Shown here: positions 30,734 through 42,012 of the stretch, piece by piece
Layout: each line of letters starts with the position of its first letter
Position numbering within the stretch: the first letter of the stretch is position 1
Origin: Fragilaria crotonensis
Lineage: Eukaryota; Bacillariophyta; Fragilariophyceae; Fragilariales; Fragilariaceae
Length of the DNA: 64,000 nt
Direction of reading: 5' to 3'
Assembly (NCBI GenBank): GCA_022925895.1
Contig: JAKSYS010000011.1
Coordinates: 124,001 to 188,000 of the forward strand
The notes under the pieces: generated by a model
What the model saw: the letters and a program-made list of their open reading frames with translations, nothing else
Told to the model about the DNA's origin: nothing
Database searches by the model: none
Position numbers and translations under genes: made by a program

Positions 30734-32422
30734 ATGTTCCAATCGTTACTATCTAATCTCAGACCTTCTCGTTGGAATATGACAAATCTTGTCGCAGGGG
30801 GAGCGTTCGCCGGGTCAATGGCTGCTACATTTGCAGTTGCGAATGCTGGTGACAATGATGTCGAAAGCAGACAATCGTTTCGTCAACCTGGGAGTGCGAA
30901 TGCGACAAATTATGCTCGCCACTTGCCTTTATCACCGGAGGCCTCGAGATTCACACCCGAAATCTGCTACAAAGTCAAACGTGAATGGAAGCAGAACGCG
31001 CTGAGTCATGAAAACCGCATCGACCCTGTGCTCAACATTGTCGTTCCTACAATCAACATGATGCTTTTGTCGAGTTTTCTCATTCCCAGTGTCACAAAGA
31101 TGCCAAGATTGCCATTGCCATATTCTGCGCCTCTGCCTCTATTCCTTGCGCTAGCGGCTGGAACGACTGCGGCTTTTCAGAGCCAGATACCAATTGCTTC
31201 TTCCGAGGCTGCTGCGGCACAGAAGAAGTTCTGTCCCACTTATGGATGCCCTCTTACACCCCAAGATATGCTATACACTCCTGTACAACAGGCACTTCAG
31301 AAGCTTCGCAACAAATCCAAGCAAAAACTCAAATCTGAAGCCACTACTCAACAAGTCTTGCAAGAACTACAGTCTACAGGTGACGAAAACAAGGCGACTC
31401 TAACTCTTACTGGTTTCAAGGGCGGAGCACTTGAAGATCAAATAAATCAAGATCGCTCGTTCGTCATCTCATCGTTCCTCGGAGAAGAGAAAGGTGCAGC
31501 CTCTGGAGCCACCGATGATCTCCAGGCCCGCCGTCTCATGGGAGTGTTTGACGGCCACGCGACTGATGGTGAGCTCGTGTCGGAGTATTGTTTGTCCGAA
31601 CTTCCCAAAATGTTGGCAAGCAAATTGTCAGAGCGACTTACCGATGATCTCACGGAGGCGCAACAAGGAGAAGTCGTTGTCACTGCTCTGCATGAAACAT
31701 TTGTAGAATTGGACAGGACGGCACCGCATGGCGAATCCGGCGGTTGCACCGCATCCGTCATGCTACAATTGGGGAAGAAACTGTACTTTGCCAACACTGG
31801 CGATTCGCCAACCTTTCTTTGTGTTCACCATTCATCATCAAGAACAACCGACGTTGTATACATTACACGAGAAGACAAACCAAGTCTTCCGGATGAAAGA
31901 GCCCGTGTCGAGGCAATGGGTGGAAAAGTGTGGGTCCCCATTGGTGGAGGATCGTCGCGTGTGTTATTTACGGATCCTGTGACGGGCGATCAAACAGGTA
32001 TTGCAATGTCTAGATCGATCGGTGACCGCGATGTTGGTAAGTACGGTGTGATTCCTGATCCTACTATTGATGTCATCGATTTGGAAGAGTTGATTCAGGA
32101 ACGAATGAAGAAAGCAGCCTCAGGCAGTGTTATGAATATGTTCTCGTTTAATCGACCCTCCGAATCACCAGTCGATGACGTTCATATCTTCGCAGTCTCT
32201 GCGTCAGACGGAATGATGGATATTCTGAATCCGAAAGGAATTGCAAGATTCTTGGTTCCGAGTTTGTGTCAGGACAGTGGCGAGCACTTGCTGACTGCGT
32301 GTGAGAAGCTGATATCGACTGCAGCCGATGGCTGGCAACGAGCGAGCTTTGACAGTCGCTATCGCGATGATATTGCTATTTCGGTCTGTAAAATTCGAAC
32401 TCCCCCTTGCGCGGAACGCTAG
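30734..32422 (+). CDS. PP2C-family (PPM) protein phosphatase with N-terminal membrane segments
   Basis: A 562-residue single exon from ATG 30734. The N-terminal 200 residues are divergent, with hydrophobic stretches at about 20-38, 102-122 and 128-148, suggesting organelle or membrane anchoring. Residues about 220-555 form the PP2C catalytic domain: QDRSFV (D240), LMGVFDGHATDGE (D273), GESGGCTASVML, ANTGDSPTFL, DKPSLPDERARVEAMGGKVW, AMSRSIGDRDVGKYGVI, SASDGMMD (D492) and YRDDIAISV (D545). All metal-binding aspartates are present, so it should be active as a Mg/Mn-dependent Ser/Thr phosphatase. The target and location are not shown by the sequence; a mitochondrial or plastid membrane is an inference. 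Confidence 0.9.
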   Translation: MFQSLLSNLRPSRWNMTNLVAGGAFAGSMAATFAVANAGDNDVESRQSFRQPGSANATNYARHLPLSPEASRFTPEICYKVKREWKQNALSHENRIDPVLNIVVPTINMMLLSSFLIPSVTKMPRLPLPYSAPLPLFLALAAGTTAAFQSQIPIASSEAAAAQKKFCPTYGCPLTPQDMLYTPVQQALQKLRNKSKQKLKSEATTQQVLQELQSTGDENKATLTLTGFKGGALEDQINQDRSFVISSFLGEEKGAASGATDDLQARRLMGVFDGHATDGELVSEYCLSELPKMLASKLSERLTDDLTEAQQGEVVVTALHETFVELDRTAPHGESGGCTASVMLQLGKKLYFANTGDSPTFLCVHHSSSRTTDVVYITREDKPSLPDERARVEAMGGKVWVPIGGGSSRVLFTDPVTGDQTGIAMSRSIGDRDVGKYGVIPDPTIDVIDLEELIQERMKKAASGSVMNMFSFNRPSESPVDDVHIFAVSASDGMMDILNPKGIARFLVPSLCQDSGEHLLTACEKLISTAADGWQRASFDSRYRDDIAISVCKIRTPPCAER

Positions 32423-32689
32423 TCACGGCAAAGATACCCAAAGGAGCTTTTTAGTGAACGCGGTTCACTACCTGTAGCTTCGGGTTGTATCATTTATGCA
32501 AGGAAACGTGATTATACGTGGATTGACTGAATTGGCCACGCTCTGCGTCGTATGGGGACAGACAACACTGCAAGTGGCAAACGAAGTTATGTTTTGAGTA
32601 CATCGCCGTCCGGGAACACTCCATCAGGCAGCCATGCCTTGAGTTTCGAAATCAGAAACGCTTCTTCCTTCTGGAAAACCGAAGTCAGG

Positions 32690-33170
32690 CTTCGTTTCGT
32701 GCGTCCGGAACAGGAGCTTCAAAGAACGACCAGCGCAAACTCTCTACTCTGTCAAGAACGGCAGTGATGATGGAATCTATGCCTTCAGAGCGACCTTTGA
32801 AAATGGCGAAAGTTGCGGCACGGGGGACAGCGGCGTGCATGTCGTATTTGAAGGTAGTCTGTGCTTTATTGAATGAAGGCAGGGTGCATGTGAATGTGAA
32901 AGGTGAATACGGCAACATGGCTATAATTGGGGCAAGCTTGACGGGCGAGTCGGAGGTCATTCGTCTCTTGGAGGAAGTCATGCAACTTGAGTGGGGTCTT
33001 GAGGACTAGGCATCGCGAGGAGGAAGGCCACAGACGTGGCAAGTATGAGGAGCGGAATCGGTGTAGTATTTTGAACGCCAAACAGGGAAATCACAACGAG
33101 GTTGCTGACCTCTTGAAGAGCGACAAGAGGCACTTGTAAATGCAACATGTGAATTTGGCCGGACAGCTCT
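32690..33170 (+). pseudogene. Mosaic of two gene fragments: RanBP2-finger gene piece plus ankyrin piece
   Basis: At 32690-32770 the DNA and the peptide RLRFVRPEQELQ match the repeat unit of the RanBP2-finger gene at 45.3-46.3 kb (minus strand there) over about 75 bp, with a frame break inside. Directly after it, 32764-33009 reads YLKVVCALLNEGRVHVNVKG and SEVIRLLEEV, an ankyrin repeat; beyond the TAG a further ankyrin-like NHNEVADLLKSD is visible to about 33140. Neither part is a gene. The two are fused without an obvious junction sequence. Confidence 0.6.
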
Positions 33171-33720
33171 GTTGTGGGCGATGTATGCATGCCATTCGGG
33201 TGTGCTTCTTGTTCCATTGAATCATGAGGGTTGATGTAAATATCCAGAATAACAGAATAATGATGGCGACGCAACCCTTATCGGGGATAGGCACAATAAT
33301 GATGATACTGTAGACGTCTCTTACGTTCCGTCATGGGTGTTTCACTTGCAAACCTAAGATGCTCATCACCCACGAAGAGAAGAATGCGATGTTTATAGTG
33401 GTTACCCACATGAGAACTACTGTTCATCATCGCACCGTACGCTACCCCATTTTCAGTCGCGGTTCAGTCGCACATCGACAATAGCCATACAACAAGAGCG
33501 AGTCACGGTCATGTTGCTCTCGAGTTTATCAAAAGTGCATCAGTAGCGTCCTCCGCTATTTTTGGGGAGATTCATCCTGGCTTCCTCAATGATGGTTCCT
33601 TACAAGCAAATTAAGTCTAAGGTCTAAGCGCCATCATTGCCCAACCAATGACCGATGACAGTTTAGTTCCTTGCCCAAGCCATGCCTGGTGCAAGCTTAG
33701 ACCCTCGCTTATCAGATCTA
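33171..33720. other. Intergenic, no gene seen
   Basis: Only short frames, no repeat recognised. Confidence 0.4.
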
Positions 33721-34566
33721 TTAGAGAACCCTCAGTAGAATCACCAAGATCACAGCCAAGAAAGCAAGAGCCAAGAAAGCAAGGAACGCCATTAGTGCCA
33801 TCCCAGTCACAGCACTATAAGCACCGTTGACACCATTCGCATCAGGAGCACCATTTATGCCATTAGCCCCATTAGTGCCATTAGCGCCATTTGCACCAGG
33901 AGCACCAGGAGCGCCATCAGCACCCATAGCACCAGTAGCACCAGTAGCACCGGTAGCACCAGGAGCACCAGGAGCACCATTAATGCCATTAGCCCCATTA
34001 GCACCATTAGCGCCATCAGCACCGTTGGCACCATTAACACCGTCGGTACGATTCACACTGTCTACACCGTCGGCACCATTCACACCGTCAGCGCCATCAG
34101 TGGAAGCCCGGAAAAAAGAACCAGCTCCACTGTCTGTTCGTTCGACAGTGGACAGAGCAGTGCTGGTCTCTGAAAGAAAGAAAAACGTCTCGTTGCCGAG
34201 TGAACCTTCGGTTGCTCCAGCACCTTCCGCCATCTCGTCCATGACAGCGATGGCATTTGCCAATGAACTAGCAGCACTCTCATTGTAAAGCATAACTGCA
34301 CTTAAGGGAGCATCCGACGTATTGTTCATGACTCCGATGGCCTTTTCCGATGAACAAGTAAGAGCAGATACAATTTTGTGGTTCCAAACAACAATGCCAG
34401 GTCGCGAAGATCAAAGATCGTGACAATTCAGTCAGTAACGTGGACAAAAAAGAAACGACCAAAAGTCCAACATGAAAATGCTTACATCGGTTGACGACGT
34501 CAACTCACGATTGTTGACTCTTACTGTGCTCGCAGTGGACGATACGGAAGCTGAGCTCGAGTTCAT
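33721..34566 (-). CDS. Tail-anchored collagen-like protein (Gly-X-Y repeats)
   Basis: The best model has two exons: 34566-34486 (27 codons, MNSSSASVSS...) and 34341-33721, with a 144-bp intron (GTAAGC...AAAAG) whose phases agree; total 233 residues. A simpler single-exon reading from ATG 34329 gives 202. After an Ala/Glu-rich head comes a long run of Gly-X-Y triplets, GAN, GAD, GAP, GAT and GIN (GANGADGANGANGANGINGA; GAPGATGATGATGAMGADGA), with no Pro at Y apart from GAP, then a strongly hydrophobic C-terminal helix (ALMAFLAFLALAFLAVILVI). No signal peptide is seen, so it should be tail-anchored. Collagen-like triplets suggest a triple-helical trimer. The reverse-strand frame rich in PLAP is the mirror of the repeats. 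Confidence 0.7.
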
Positions 34567-35054
34567 GGCAAGAAGCAAAGAAAATGCAATGATTTATGAT
34601 TCGAAAGTGATGTCAAGATGAATTCTCAAATGGAATAAATGAAGGACCCAGCTGCAATGGGGCGTGTTGAACGTGGTGAACGTGTTAAACAGAACAGACG
34701 ACGGGGCTTGTCGCCAGCCAGGACCTCCATGGCTGGGTGCCTTCTATCATCGGATGTTGCATGTAGTTGTTAGCGAACCGTCGGATCTTCCATCTGGATC
34801 GTTCATCTCAGCAACAGAGGCACTTCCTGTGTGAAAAAGAAGTACGGAAAGCTTCGTTCAACCTACATGCAGTCATGTGCTGACGATAGCATAATAATCG
34901 GCTGGGACATCAACGAAGAGTGAAATCGGAGCTCGGAGTCATTTATGATGTTGTTCATTGTCAAGTTCGTACCATACTGTACTCCGAGTAGTACAGTACT
35001 CGAGTGCTGTTCTGCGGCATACTGCCAAGTAATCCAGTACGACAATACTAAGTA
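34567..35054. other. Intergenic, no gene seen
   Basis: No coding evidence. The right part contains CGAGTAGTACAGTACTCGAG, a GTAC-type palindromic stretch near 34990. Confidence 0.4.
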
Positions 35055-35207
35055 GTAATGCCGGAGTACACGATGAGTAATGCTGCCCTGCTGTACTATG
35101 TCAAAGTGGCGGCATTACTATCGTGTACGAATGGCGGCATTTTTACAGGTAGAAAAAAATCCGCAAATGCCGCCGTCGTATACGAGTGGCGGCCCAGGGC
35201 TAAATGC
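35055..35207 (-). repeat. Dispersed GCCGCC/CGTACACG repeat, copy 1
   Basis: Read on the minus strand it contains TAGCCCTGGGCCGCCACTCG, GGCGGCATTTGCGGATTTTT with TTCTACC, then AATGCCGCCATTCGTACACG. The same words in the same order occur at 40212-40395 (plus) and in part at 61239-61290 (plus). The unit alternates a GCCGCC block, a CGTACACGA block and a T-run followed by CTACCAGTAATGC. Confidence 0.75.
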
Positions 35208-35604
35208 TAAATACCATGTACACACGTAGCAATGCCAATGAAAGATTCCGTGTTTTCTTTGGCCTACGCGTGTCACATATGCTCTATAGTCTACAGGATG
35301 GTCCCACGCAGCGTCATTACTGGATGAGGGTTAGATTTTGTGGAAACCGTTAAACCCAAAAGCAGTGACTCAGTGGTCCCATATCTGCCCCTGCAGACGT
35401 TAGAGTGGCAGCTTCCAAGTGCAAACGTACACTTTGCACGCAGGAGGCTTGCATCTCACTGACCGTAAATTGTCGACCCTTGCTTGGACTCCAGACTCTT
35501 TTCGATCCAAGGCAAACGATAGATACAACATTACATATCACCAAAAGGAGCCGCATCCAATAGACGCCTAATAAGCCAAGCAAACGAATCGCTTAAAACT
35601 CATC

Positions 35605-36949
35605 ATGATTTTTCAACGTGTCGCTCTCCTTGTCCTGTCGGCAGGCGTTGCCGTTGCCTTTGTTCCTCCTTCCCCTTCCACCTTGATGCTTCGACAGCAT
35701 GTGGATCAGAATCAGCGAGAGCGCCATCAAGGAATTGTTCTCGCGCTTCTCTCCGATGATAATGAGATTGAGCATTCGTACCTGCAAGAAGATTCAGGAA
35801 TCAGCAACAACGTCGCGAATTACGCCAACGACGACAACAAAGGCACATTCATGGCAAAGCAAGCTGCTGCATTCTTGACCATGACAGTCTTGGCGACATC
35901 TTCTCTGCCTCCTCTTTCCTATGCAGCTGCCGCTTCCGTTCAAGCTCCCAAGGTCGAGACAAAGACTGTCAAGAAGGTGACCACGCCAGCGCCAACTCCG
36001 GCCAAAAAGGTGGAACCTGCAATCCCGGCCGAAAAACGCGCGGTCCTTGATGCTAAAATGGGACTTGACCTGGCGCAAAAGTCATTGGCCTCCACGACGA
36101 AAACCGTCGCAGCAACCAAGGCTGCTGATGACAAGGCCGTATCTGTTGCGGTGGCTGCCGAAGCCAAGGTTACTGACGCCAAGAAAGCATTGATACAGAA
36201 CAACGACAAGTTGACTTCTTTGAAAGCAGCCCCAACGACCAATCCAGCCTTGATCAATTCCGCAGCCCTTAAAGTTGGTACGTTCCGTTGAAAACCCCAG
36301 AATCCACGCTAGATTCATCGACATTGTGTCATTCTCTTTTTTGCTCACAAACCACCCATCCACAGCCGACTCCAAGGAAGCCCTCAAGTCAGCTGAAGCC
36401 GCATTGAAATCGGCGCGTGATGCTCGTTCCAAGACCGCCAAGGACCTGAGCTCGGCCTTGTCTCAGCAGACTTCCGCACAAAAGGCATTGGACAGCACCC
36501 AAAAGCTCGTCAAGAAGACCGAACAGAACCTTGACAAATACAACAAGAAAGTAGCGGAGCAGGCTAAGAAGGACGCCAAGGCCAAGGACGCGAAGGAAAA
36601 GGAACGCAAGAAGAAGGAACAAGAAGCTAAAAAGGAAGCTGATAAGAAGGCAAAGGCCGCTGCCAAGAAGGCTAAGGAGGCTGCCAAAAAGAAGGCTGAA
36701 CAAGAGAAGAAGTCGCAGGAAGCCTTGAAAAAGAAGCTAGAAGAACAGAAGAAGGCGGCCAAAAAGGCAGCTGAGGAAAAAGCCAAGGTTCTTGCATTGA
36801 AAGAAAAGGAAATTAAGGCGTTAGAGGCTAAGAAACAAGAATTCGCCAAGACCAAGGAGCGCAGTGACAAGGAAATTAAGGATGCGGAGCAGAAACTGGC
36901 ACAAGAACTGAAGGAATTGCAAAAGTTGAAGGACCTGTCAAAGAAATAA
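35605..36949 (+). CDS. Plastid-targeted Lys/Ala-rich coiled-coil protein
   Basis: Exons 35605-36277 and 36366-36949 join in phase (LKV|ADSKEALKSAEAA) over an 88-bp GTACGT...CAG intron; 418 residues. A signal peptide, MIFQRVALLVLSAGVAVA, is followed directly by FVPP, the aromatic residue typical of diatom plastid cleavage sites. A second hydrophobic stretch (about 93-112, FLTMTVLATSSLPPLSYAAA) looks like a thylakoid-lumen signal or a membrane anchor. The mature part is a highly charged helix, with about 170 residues dominated by KKA, KAK and KEE repeats (exon 2), and thus a long coiled coil. There is no enzyme motif. It may be a structural protein of plastid membranes; function unknown. Confidence 0.8.
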
Positions 36950-37200
36950 CTGCATCACGAAACCACATCGTAAACTGCCAACTCATCACTCGCACGCAAT
37001 CACTTCCCCACATTTCGAACGAACTCCATCCGTTCCAACCGAAACAGGCTATTCTCGACATGAAAAACAGCTAGCAGCAGTAACAGTAACACTATCTACA
37101 GCTTCAACATCCATGTATGTCATGCTTCGTATTATACATTTTGGATAGCAATTTCTAGCTTTGTTTGGCACGTTCATCTTTGTGCCATGGTCAACCTCGT

Positions 37201-40057
37201 TTAAACCAATCCGAAGTCGTCGTGCATGTGAATCAGAATCTCTGAAAAGGCAGCAGCAAGAATGTCATAATTGCGGGTCGTCTCCTTGTGCTCGACACCA
37301 GCTGCCTCGATCACCGTGGTGGAATACTCCATACCCGTCTGTCGGGAGATACCCACATTGTGAAATCTCACCATCTGTGGCTTGTACTTGGTCCCATGCG
37401 GATGACTGGTTCCAGTGTCGCGTTCGGTAGGCTTCTTCCGTTTCGATGCTCCCAACAACTGTTCCGGAGGAGGACGGCCTTGAATCCATTCCAATTCATC
37501 AACTGGTCGGTGACTGACTTGGACAGTCTCGAGAATGTTCCCTTCCGCCTTTATGCCGTAGGTGAAGCGCTGAGCGCGTATAGCATGGAGCAACCACGTG
37601 TGGGCCCAGCTGAGGGATAAATAGGGTATGGTACCATCCCCACTGTGAAGAAGTGTTCCGTTCAACAAAGGTTCAATCTTGGTTTTTTTCTTTATGAGGG
37701 CATCCGCCAAACTCCCGCCACTGGCTTTAATGACTTGCTCTGCTACTATACCGCCGGGCATTTCCCATAATACCTTGGATAACGTTGGAGGACCATCGAA
37801 CTTACTATTCTTGTCTTGCTTCGTTGTGTTCTTCTTGCGATATTCGTATCCAGTCTCTGTCGGAATGTCGACTCCATAAGCCATGATAACATGCTTGATG
37901 TACGGTCGACTGCAAAGGATAGTTGGAGAGAGCTGTCGTGATGAGACTAACTCGAAAATATGCGCAGACAACAAATACGCATGAACTTACTCCCATGTCA
38001 TGTTGAGCATATTAGGTACCTTCGAGTGCCAGAAAGAATCTTCCATCTGTTCGCGTTTCACGTCCATTTGTCGGTCCTCTTCGTTCCAAACACGACTAAA
38101 TGCTCGAAAGAGGTCCCCGTTTTGAACATCAAATGCACTCAATGGTATCGATGTTTCGCAAGTGGTAGCACTGTCGTTCTCTGGGCAAAGACCTTCTTCT
38201 ATGATGCTAATCATTGGAACATCCGAATCCCAGTCGACGCGATCCTTGAGTAACGTTTTCAGCTGAGGAAAGCTTGCCCATGGGTCGTCTCCATTTGTAC
38301 GCTCTTCGATTTCTCTTACAAGCTCGTCTAAGCAGTACAGATTCGAATGGGGTCGCGATGCTTCAGCTTCGTCGGCCGTGCCGCTCGTCCAACTATCGCA
38401 GAACGCCATTTTGGAAGAGATTGGATTGACAGTGTTGGTGCAACCGAAGCCTGTGTCGGATGCAAAAGAATCGATTTCGACGATGAGTCAACAAAAAGGA
38501 GCCCGTGTCTCAATACTGTCTTCTTCGTACTTACTAAGCTCAAGCTTTCGCGCCACCTCATCCGTGAATGGCAATCCCATGTTTTCACCGGAAATGACTG
38601 AGCGAAGTGGATTGACAGCGCCCAAGAGAGGGGCTGCCAATCCAACATAGGTCCAAATATGCGCCTCCATCCACTTCAAGTAAGCTTCATCTCCTTCATC
38701 CTTCGCTAATTCCCAAAACTGCCATTCCTGCGGAGTTGATTCACTTTCTCGATCAGGCGTTTCTCTATTCTGGTGTTTGCCGTCATCAAGTTCTTCGCCA
38801 AAATACGAGGTCCAAAGCTCATCCAACCCTTTCGTCACCCCAGAAAGCCAGCCTGCCTGACTGATGTAATCTTGTTGTTTCTCCTGCAATTTTTGTCGTC
38901 GGGCTCGTCGTTCCGCTCGTGAGGTGATACGTTGAAAGGCTTCGTCGCGCATTTCTTGGCGCAGCCATAGCAGAAAGTATCGAAACACGGAGTTTCCCAT
39001 CTACCGACACGGAATCAGAAATGAGATAGCAAGTCCATCGGTCATAGATGCAACCAAGGCAACAATTAGCCGTACGTACCGAATGTGCTACCACGATGCC
39101 TGGGTTTCCTCCGTTGGCTTTAACCGCAGCTTCTATTCTACGACGTGTGTGTGAAAGGAAGCCATCACGTTTCTCCATCATATGCGGCGACAATCGCCAG
39201 TCGTATGGAAATCCAACCATGTTGGAAAGGTCGTACCCTAAATTGTCTGCAAGCCACTGCACCAACCATGCAAAAAGAGTATTTGTTTGTCCTACGAGAA
39301 GCTCGGCCCCGAGACCGCCAGGTGCGAGACTTGCAATAGCATCCAGCCCCTCGTCAGGACGCAACTTACACCCCTGTTCACCATTATCCGAGTCCGTTTG
39401 ATTCCGACCCAGCGTCATGCACTCTTCCCAACACGTCCCGTCGATTGCTCCCATCTGCACCAGCAACTTCATGTTGAGCCAAACATAATCATTAAACTTG
39501 ATGGGTGACTGCAGTAGACTATACGGACAGTCCTTATGCTTCCATGCCACTAGCCTTGTAGATGCTAGCCCTGGAATAAGGAATACTGGAGGTCGTCTGT
39601 TTGAATCAAATGGATGGGCTTGCGCACACTCATCGTTCTGGTCGTACATGCCCGAACCCAATTTTCGGAGCTTGTCACGCATCGCAAGGATTCGTTTGTC
39701 GGAGCCCCAGTGTTTATCGACGTCGACCTCTTTTATCAAACAAACCCCTTCCTCTCCTGCTTGGCATACTTCCTCTTGAACTCGAGTTGTTTCAATGGTC
39801 GACTCCGGAGGAGCAGAGCAGTCACCTTCTTCGCAATCTGCGTCGTTCGAAAAGGGATACAACATCCCGTCGGGCAAACCATCGCTTGACACTCGGGTGA
39901 CCTCCTTGACGAGAGCATCGTAGCGTGCGCGAATCTCGTCAAGGTCGCTTGCTGATGCGGTCTGGGAGTTGATATCATCTTCCAAGGCAAATACTTGCAG
40001 ACCAGCCGTGACAACCCAAATCAGAGCGGATAGTAACGATAGAGTTTTGGTATTCAT
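37201..40057 (-). CDS. Lecithin:cholesterol/phospholipid:diacylglycerol acyltransferase-like protein (LCAT/PDAT)
   Basis: Four exons, all phases agreeing: 40057-39080, 39000-38535, 38450-37991 and 37909-37201, with introns of 79, 84 and 81 bp (GTACGT, GTAAGT, GTAAGT donors); 870 residues. The start is ATG 40057, which gives a signal peptide of about 25 residues. Landmarks: PPVFLIPGLASTRLVAWKHK (lid and oxyanion region), LSNMVGFPYDWRLSPH, the nucleophile S326 in VVAHS-MGN formed across the first splice, GSFGCTNTVNPI-like after exon 2, YGVDIPTETGY, then acid D726 in HSGDGTIPYLSLSW and likely His842 in GVEHKET. The family moves an acyl group from a phospholipid to sterol or diacylglycerol, or hydrolyses it. 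The signal peptide implies an ER-lumen or secreted enzyme. An insertion of about 110 residues after the nucleophile exon is unusual. Confidence 0.88.
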
Positions 40058-40211
40058 TGATGTTGGCACCAACCTAGCTTCTAATTATAGATCATCCACG
40101 GAGGAGAAGGAAGTGAAGAGGGTGCGAGGTGTGCAATTGTCAATGACAGGGACAAAGTATCAATCTCGTGTTACTTGTGGAAGGACTTTGAGTTCCGAAG
40201 TCCGTGACGGC
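40058..40211. other. Short intergenic gap before the repeat
   Basis: No feature beyond the likely 5' region of the acyltransferase gene. Confidence 0.3.
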
Positions 40212-40395
40212 GTTAGTGGATTTTTTTCTACCAGTAATGCCGCCACACGTACACGACGACACGACGGCGGCATTTGCGAATTTTTTTCTACCAGTAGTCT
40301 AATGCTGCCATTCGTACACGATAGTCATGCCGACACTACCGGTAGTACAGCAGGGCGGTATTAGTGGATTTTTTCTACCAGTAATGCAGTATTGC
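40212..40395 (+). repeat. Dispersed GCCGCC/CGTACACG repeat, copy 2 (longest)
   Basis: Contains three TTAGTGGATTTTTT or TTTGCGAATTTTTT blocks, each followed by TCTACCAGTA, and CGTACACGA blocks between them; also the palindrome ACTACCGGTAGT at 40335-40346. It shares AATGCCGCCA, ATTCGTACACGATAGT and GGCGGCATTTGCG with copy 1. Confidence 0.75.
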
Positions 40396-40553
40396 GAACG
40401 ACTTCTGCTGGACGGGCCCTGTTCTGAATTAGAAACACAGCTCGTCTTACAGTGCCGGCGGATAGTCTCTACTAGGTCTATTCGTTAACGCATTGACCAC
40501 AGCAGACGTCGACGCAGCACGCAAACTCAGCCTCAGAAGACGAGTGTGAGAAG

Positions 40554-41980
40554 ATGTTTTCTACGATTGCGAGGAAGCGACGAACTATGTCCAGTTTGAG
40601 CAAACAGGAAGATGTTCGAAGCCAGTACAGACTTCGAAATGAATCAAAGCAAGAGTCAATGGTATTCGTTTGGATCCTGATAGGGGCAACAATTGTGTGT
40701 CTCTTTGCAACTCCAATATATCTTCTCAAGATGGGGCTGAATGCAAATCGTGAGCGACTGAGAGGAAGCATGAAGAGACTAAAGAAGACGAGACGAAATA
40801 CCATGTGGTTTTCAGTACTGATTGCTCCGACTATCACAACTGGCAGAGTTATGTTCTCTTCTATCATGCGCAGAAAATTGGTCAACCAGGTACAATAACA
40901 CGAATCGCGTCAGGTTGCTCAGCGAAACAAACACTTACAATGAGAGACTTTCACTATCACTACGTCGAACCCATCTCTCCGAGATTCAAAACTCATTTCA
41001 CCCCAAGCTACTCTGAAATTGACGGGGACCACTTTATTTACTTCAATAAGCCATTTGGCTTACGACACTGGATGGAACACGTTCTAGGATTTCCCCATGC
41101 GGACGACGAAGACGCTATCATTATTCTCATTGATCCAGATATGATTCTCCTCAAACCGATCACTCGCTTTTTTGATAACACCACAGATAGGTGGCGCCAT
41201 GATAGTCTTTCAAAAGTTACTCATGGCCACTCGGTCGCGCAACAATATCTATTGGCTCCAATATGGCTGGAGTGGAACCTGACGCACCTGCTGGGCTCCG
41301 AAACTCCTGCTGTTCAGTTGACGAGAGAGGATGCATGGCGGAGTTTGCAGCTTGGGCCACCATATATTGCAACGGCTCGGGATATGTGGAAATTGGCGAA
41401 ACGCTGGACTGAGCTGTGCGTCGAAGTAAAAAAGATATATCCATACATGCTGGCAGAGATGTACGCATACATTCTCGCTGCTGCGGACCTCGGCATGCAA
41501 CATGCCGTGTCCCATTCGCTGATGTGGTCGGACCCTAAGGTGCAGTATACGGAGCCTTGGGATTGGGTGGAGGGTATGGACACGGAAGACTTGTGTGGGC
41601 AAATGCCTGCCAAGTTTGCCAACGTTCTTCACTATTGCCAGCCCTTCGCATTCGGAGATTGGCGTCTTTCCAAAAACGATCTGCGAGGGAAGATACAGAA
41701 ATGTAGTCACCCCCTTCTTGCGGAGCCTCCGACGGATCTGGTGGCCTCCTACGATCTGACAAGGATTCATCCCGTCTTGGCGGATCTGGACCTCGCAAAT
41801 CAACAAGAATGGGCGGAACGTGTCAATAAAAGGGAAGGGTTCATGTTGTGTCAGGTGATTCGGAAAGTGAACGAGGCTTTGGAACATCATCGTAGCCACG
41901 TCTGCAAGCACAAATCTGGAAACACGGAGAAATCCTACAGGGCGTACAAGGATTACTTCACGACTAAGATTAACAATTAG
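40554..41980 (+). CDS. Golgi O-glycosyltransferase (peptidyl serine galactosyltransferase / hydroxyproline arabinosyltransferase type)
   Basis: Frame 1 (40554-about 40770) starts at ATG with a basic head and a signal anchor (SMVFVWILIGATIVCLFATP), so it is a type II membrane protein. Frame 2 (about 40760-41980) carries the catalytic domain: YHVVFSTDCSDYHNWQSYVL, PGTITRIASGC, YFNKPFGLRHWMEH, IIILIDPDMILLKPI (DPD as metal-binding acidic motif), GPPYIATARDMWKLAKRW and YPYMLAEMYAYILAAADLG. These are the landmarks of the SERGT1/HPAT family, which modifies Ser or hydroxyproline of secreted proteins. The frames overlap at 40805-40898, and the change near 40750 needs one base: no splice pair preserving both parts was found. 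It is probably a real gene with a sequence error or a recent mutation. Confidence 0.82.
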
Positions 41981-42012
41981 AGATAAAATATTGACAGAAC
42001 TTCAAATTTGAC

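Noticed and set aside
33827-34288. Plus-strand frame rich in PLAP/PFAP
   Set aside because: Mirror image of the Gly-X-Y repeats on the minus strand, which also have a membrane tail and a phase-consistent intron.
36389-36870. Two minus-strand frames rich in Leu/Phe/Ser
   Set aside because: Reverse of the Lys/Ala coiled coil in exon 2 of the plastid protein.
40805-40898. Intron at the frame change of the O-glycosyltransferase
   Set aside because: Any splice here would delete the conserved HVVFSTDC block or give an intron below 30 bp.
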